Shown: positions 58,393-64,000 of the stretch, in pieces | Layout: each line of letters begins with the position of its first letter | Position numbering within the stretch: position 1 is the stretch's first letter | From: Staphylococcus shinii | Lineage (GTDB): Bacteria; Bacillota; Bacilli; Staphylococcales; Staphylococcaceae | Reading direction: 5' to 3' | Assembly (NCBI RefSeq): GCF_017583065.1 | Contig: NZ_JAGEVL010000008.1 | Span: 1-64,000, forward strand | Length of the DNA: 64,000 nt | Notes under the pieces: model-generated | Database searches by the model: none | Told to the model about the DNA's origin: nothing | What the model saw: only the letters and a program-made list of their open reading frames with translations | Program-made: the position numbers and the translations under genes

Positions 58393-58931
58393 TGGCTAAA
58401 ATAGCAAAAAAATATGCCAAAGCATTATTTGATACTGCTAAAGATGCAGACATCCTTGACGCAATGTATGAAGAATTTTCAACTATTGATACAGCAGTTC
58501 AATCTGAAATAAAGAAGTTACATGAATTGGATAGAGATCCACAAAAAGATGTTGACCAACGTCATCGCTTTGTAAATATTGTTTTTGGACATGCTAACCA
58601 GTTTATGCAAAACATGTTGATGATACTAGCTAGTAATCGTCACCTTGGTTATATTCATGAAATATACACAGAATTTGAAACTTTATACAACGAACTTCAC
58701 AATCAAGACTATGCTGTTATCGAATCAGTATATGAACTCTCTGAAGAAGAAGTGTCACGTATAGAAGAAATTATAAAAGCACGTACAAAACTTTCTAAAA
58801 CAATGATTACTAATAAAATTAATCCAGAACTTATCGGTGGTATCAGAGTGAAAGTAGGTACTAAAGTGATGGATGCAAGTTTGAAAAATGATCTTGCGCA
58901 ATTAGAAAAGCAATTTACAAGAGTGAAATAA
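58392..58931 (+). CDS. atpH: ATP synthase F1 subunit delta
   Basis: Caps the top of the alpha/beta hexamer and holds the peripheral stalk. 179 residues. N-terminal helical domain (AKIAKKYAKALFDTAK) and the conserved C-terminal motif NPELIGGIRVKVGTKVMDASLKN (partly quoted; about 143-165). Overlaps the atpF stop by one base (TAATG). Confidence 0.95.
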   Translation: MAKIAKKYAKALFDTAKDADILDAMYEEFSTIDTAVQSEIKKLHELDRDPQKDVDQRHRFVNIVFGHANQFMQNMLMILASNRHLGYIHEIYTEFETLYNELHNQDYAVIESVYELSEEEVSRIEEIIKARTKLSKTMITNKINPELIGGIRVKVGTKVMDASLKNDLAQLEKQFTRVK

Positions 58932-58951
58932 AAATAGAAGGAGTGACATAG

Positions 58952-60463
<1,512 letters not shown>

Positions 60464-60476
60464 TAGTTAAAGTTAA

Positions 60477-62795
<2,319 letters not shown>

Positions 62796-62814
62796 AAATT
62801 AGGAGGTATGGATA

Positions 62815-63219
62815 ATGAACACATTAAGCCTAAATATTGTCACTCCTAATGGTTCTGTTTACGACCGAGAAGATGTTAATCTTGCAGTATTACAAACTAC
62901 TGCAGGTGAGATTGGTGTCATGTATGGACATATACCAACTGTTGCAGCACTTGAAATTGGCTATGTCAAAATAAATTTTGACGGTGGTTCAGAATATATT
63001 GCAGTGAGTGAAGGTTTTGTTGAAGTAAGACAAGATAAATTATCAATTATTGTACAAACTTCAGAACCTGCGAAAGAAATAGATGTTGCTAGAGCAGAAT
63101 TAGCAAAATCTAGAGCAGAATCTCATTTGAATGATGAAGAAGATAGTAGCGATATTAATAGAGCTAAACGTGCTTTAGATCGTGCGAATAACCGTATTCG
63201 TGTTGCTAATTTACAATAA
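62815..63219 (+). CDS. atpC: ATP synthase F1 subunit epsilon
   Basis: Rotor foot and inhibitory subunit. 134 residues: N-terminal beta sandwich (about 1-85, with MYGHIPTVAAL) and two C-terminal helices (about 88-134) that can extend to block rotation. TAGGAGGT precedes the ATG. Last gene of the operon, followed by a terminator. Confidence 0.96.
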   Translation: MNTLSLNIVTPNGSVYDREDVNLAVLQTTAGEIGVMYGHIPTVAALEIGYVKINFDGGSEYIAVSEGFVEVRQDKLSIIVQTSEPAKEIDVARAELAKSRAESHLNDEEDSSDINRAKRALDRANNRIRVANLQ

Positions 63220-63570
63220 ATTATTTGTTAAAGTTTCTTAAGTAGAAATGTCTTAAACTGTCGATAAAGTCACTGGCTTTGTCGACAGTTTTTTTATGTT
63301 GTTATTGAAACAATGCGTCTTAATAACAAGTAGTTGTTGTTATTCTGGTTAAAATTAATAATTAACTTCATTAATTTTAAATAATAGTTGTAGTGAACTA
63401 CGCTCGTTATGGGACACTTTCTTTTGAAAAGAATATGAATATCGTATTTGAAAAGGGGAAAAGGTACCATATAAGTAGTGAGGATACCATAGATAGTATA
63501 GTTCTAAAGTATCATTTCGTTCATTTTTCAGTTAAAATAAATGAACAGTGTAAAGCGAGGAGCATGACTC
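63220..63570 (+). other. Intergenic region after atpC
   Basis: Contains the atp operon terminator: AACTGTCGAtAAAG (63256-63269) pairs with CTTTgTCGACAGTT (63277-63290), followed by seven T residues. The rest (63298-63555) shows no gene that I can support; an open frame starting with GTG at 63393 runs into the next gene in another frame and looks accidental. Confidence 0.85.
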
Positions 63571-63804
63571 ATGGAATATTTAGGACAATTTTCAATTGTA
63601 CATCTCATCTTACATGTTATTTGTATTTGTATTGCTTATTGGGCATTAAACGCAGTGAGGTTAGAACAGTTTTTTAAAAAAGGATTTCCTTTGCAAGTTC
63701 AAATTTGTATGATTTTCTTAGCAGTTTTACTAGGTACTGCCGTAAGTAATTTTATTGTGGATTTGCTACAATTTTCAACACAAATAAAATATTTAGCACA
63801 ATAA
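63571..63804 (+). CDS. DUF1146/YwzB family membrane protein
   Basis: 77 residues with two membrane segments (about 7-25 and 43-64), and the characteristic start region HLILHVICICIAYWALNAVR and the QLQIC-like middle of the DUF1146 family (YwzB in B. subtilis). Function unknown. It sits between atpC and murA as in other Firmicutes. GAGGAG lies 8 nt before the ATG at 63571; an earlier ATG at 63564 is out of frame. Confidence 0.88.
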   Translation: MEYLGQFSIVHLILHVICICIAYWALNAVRLEQFFKKGFPLQVQICMIFLAVLLGTAVSNFIVDLLQFSTQIKYLAQ

Positions 63805-63910
63805 TTCAAATACTTGTATATTTTTTTGAATTATAGATATAATTAATAAGAAGTACTTAATGGTAAAAAATTAAAACGAAATATATAAGTAGTTAAGTGG
63901 AGGATTTAAG

Positions 63911-64000
63911 ATGGATATGATAGAAATCAACGGTGGAAGTAGATTAACTGGTGAAGTCAAAGTTTCAGGTGCAAAAAATGCTGTATTACCAGTATTAACT
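63911..64000 (+). CDS. murA: UDP-N-acetylglucosamine 1-carboxyvinyltransferase (MurA), 5' part only
   Basis: First 30 codons, cut by the window end. [20 protein letters not shown] is the MurA N-terminus; the lysine in SGAKNA is a substrate-binding residue. Position after ywzB marks it as MurA (MurA1), the usually dominant paralogue of MurZ encoded at 43136. GTGGAGG precedes the ATG at 63911; a second ATG two codons later is less likely. Confidence 0.93.
   Translation, partial: MDMIEINGGSRLTGEVKVSGAKNAVLPVLT

Noticed and set aside
63393..63677. 94-codon plus-strand frame before and over the DUF1146 gene
   Set aside because: GTG start without a site; overlaps the clear DUF1146 gene in another frame.

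Overview
The window is a 64 kb piece of a low-G+C Gram-positive chromosome, and the gene content and order are those of a Staphylococcus core genome. Diagnostic features are the arginase-dacA-ybbR-glmM-mtl-glmS block, the czrA/czrB zinc pair, the deoD/deoC-pdp-deoB-luxS block, and the rpoE-pyrG-fba-murZ-rho-rpmE2-tdk-prfA-prmC-tsaC-glyA-upp-mnaA-atp run. Protein sequences resemble but differ clearly from S. aureus as I remember it, so a coagulase-negative species is likely. I lean weakly to the S. saprophyticus/xylosus side of the genus, but the sequence read by eye does not settle the species.

Layout. 1-262: end of a tRNA cluster (Tyr, Gln, Lys) and its terminator, followed by a degraded stretch. 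600-5000: arginase with a possible short upstream reading frame, then the c-di-AMP cyclase/regulator pair and phosphoglucosamine mutase. 5220-10570: mannitol PTS operon on the minus strand (mtlA-mtlR-mtlF-mtlD). 10790-13150: glmS with its self-cleaving glucosamine-6-phosphate ribozyme. 13400-16150: a decayed DUF2200 gene, an ABC ATPase, a HAD phosphatase and a deleted IS1182-type element. 16150-21290: membrane protein, phosphoesterase, zinc efflux (czrB, czrA) with an operator, an atypical SDR and a FadR-type regulator. 21850-28030: manA, small membrane protein, YeiH-type permease, an EVE-EVE protein with a degenerate McrB-like domain, DCC thiol protein, ribokinase, and Dps under a PerR box. 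28180-32650: nucleoside catabolism. 32880-36920: luxS, an M20 amidohydrolase/ATP-grasp pair and a duplicated DUF2750 protein. 36990-39610: coaW, tandem GNAT protein, rpoE. 39630-56270: pyrG (with a G-tract attenuator), fba, murZ, a YodB-like redox regulator, aldehyde dehydrogenase, rho, ribosome and translation factors, glyA, upp and mnaA. 56330-63300: complete F1Fo ATP synthase operon atpIBEFHAGDC. 63570-64000: a DUF1146 protein and the first 30 codons of murA.

Several parts connect functionally. Glucosamine-6-phosphate from GlmS goes through GlmM towards UDP-GlcNAc, which is used by MurZ/MurA and MnaA; DacA and CdaR sit directly in front of glmM. ManA, the mannitol PTS and GlmS all act on or supply fructose-6-phosphate. 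DeoD, Pdp, DeoB and DeoC turn nucleosides into glyceraldehyde-3-phosphate and acetaldehyde.

The window is mostly ordinary core genome; I see no prophage, CRISPR array or intact mobile element. The items most worth a second look are the EVE-EVE-McrB-like protein, the M20/ATP-grasp operon, the start-stop (AUG-UAA) in front of atpF, the structured hairpin at 18129-18217, the YodB-like regulator with its inverted repeat, and the relics at 13427-13789 and 15600-16145.
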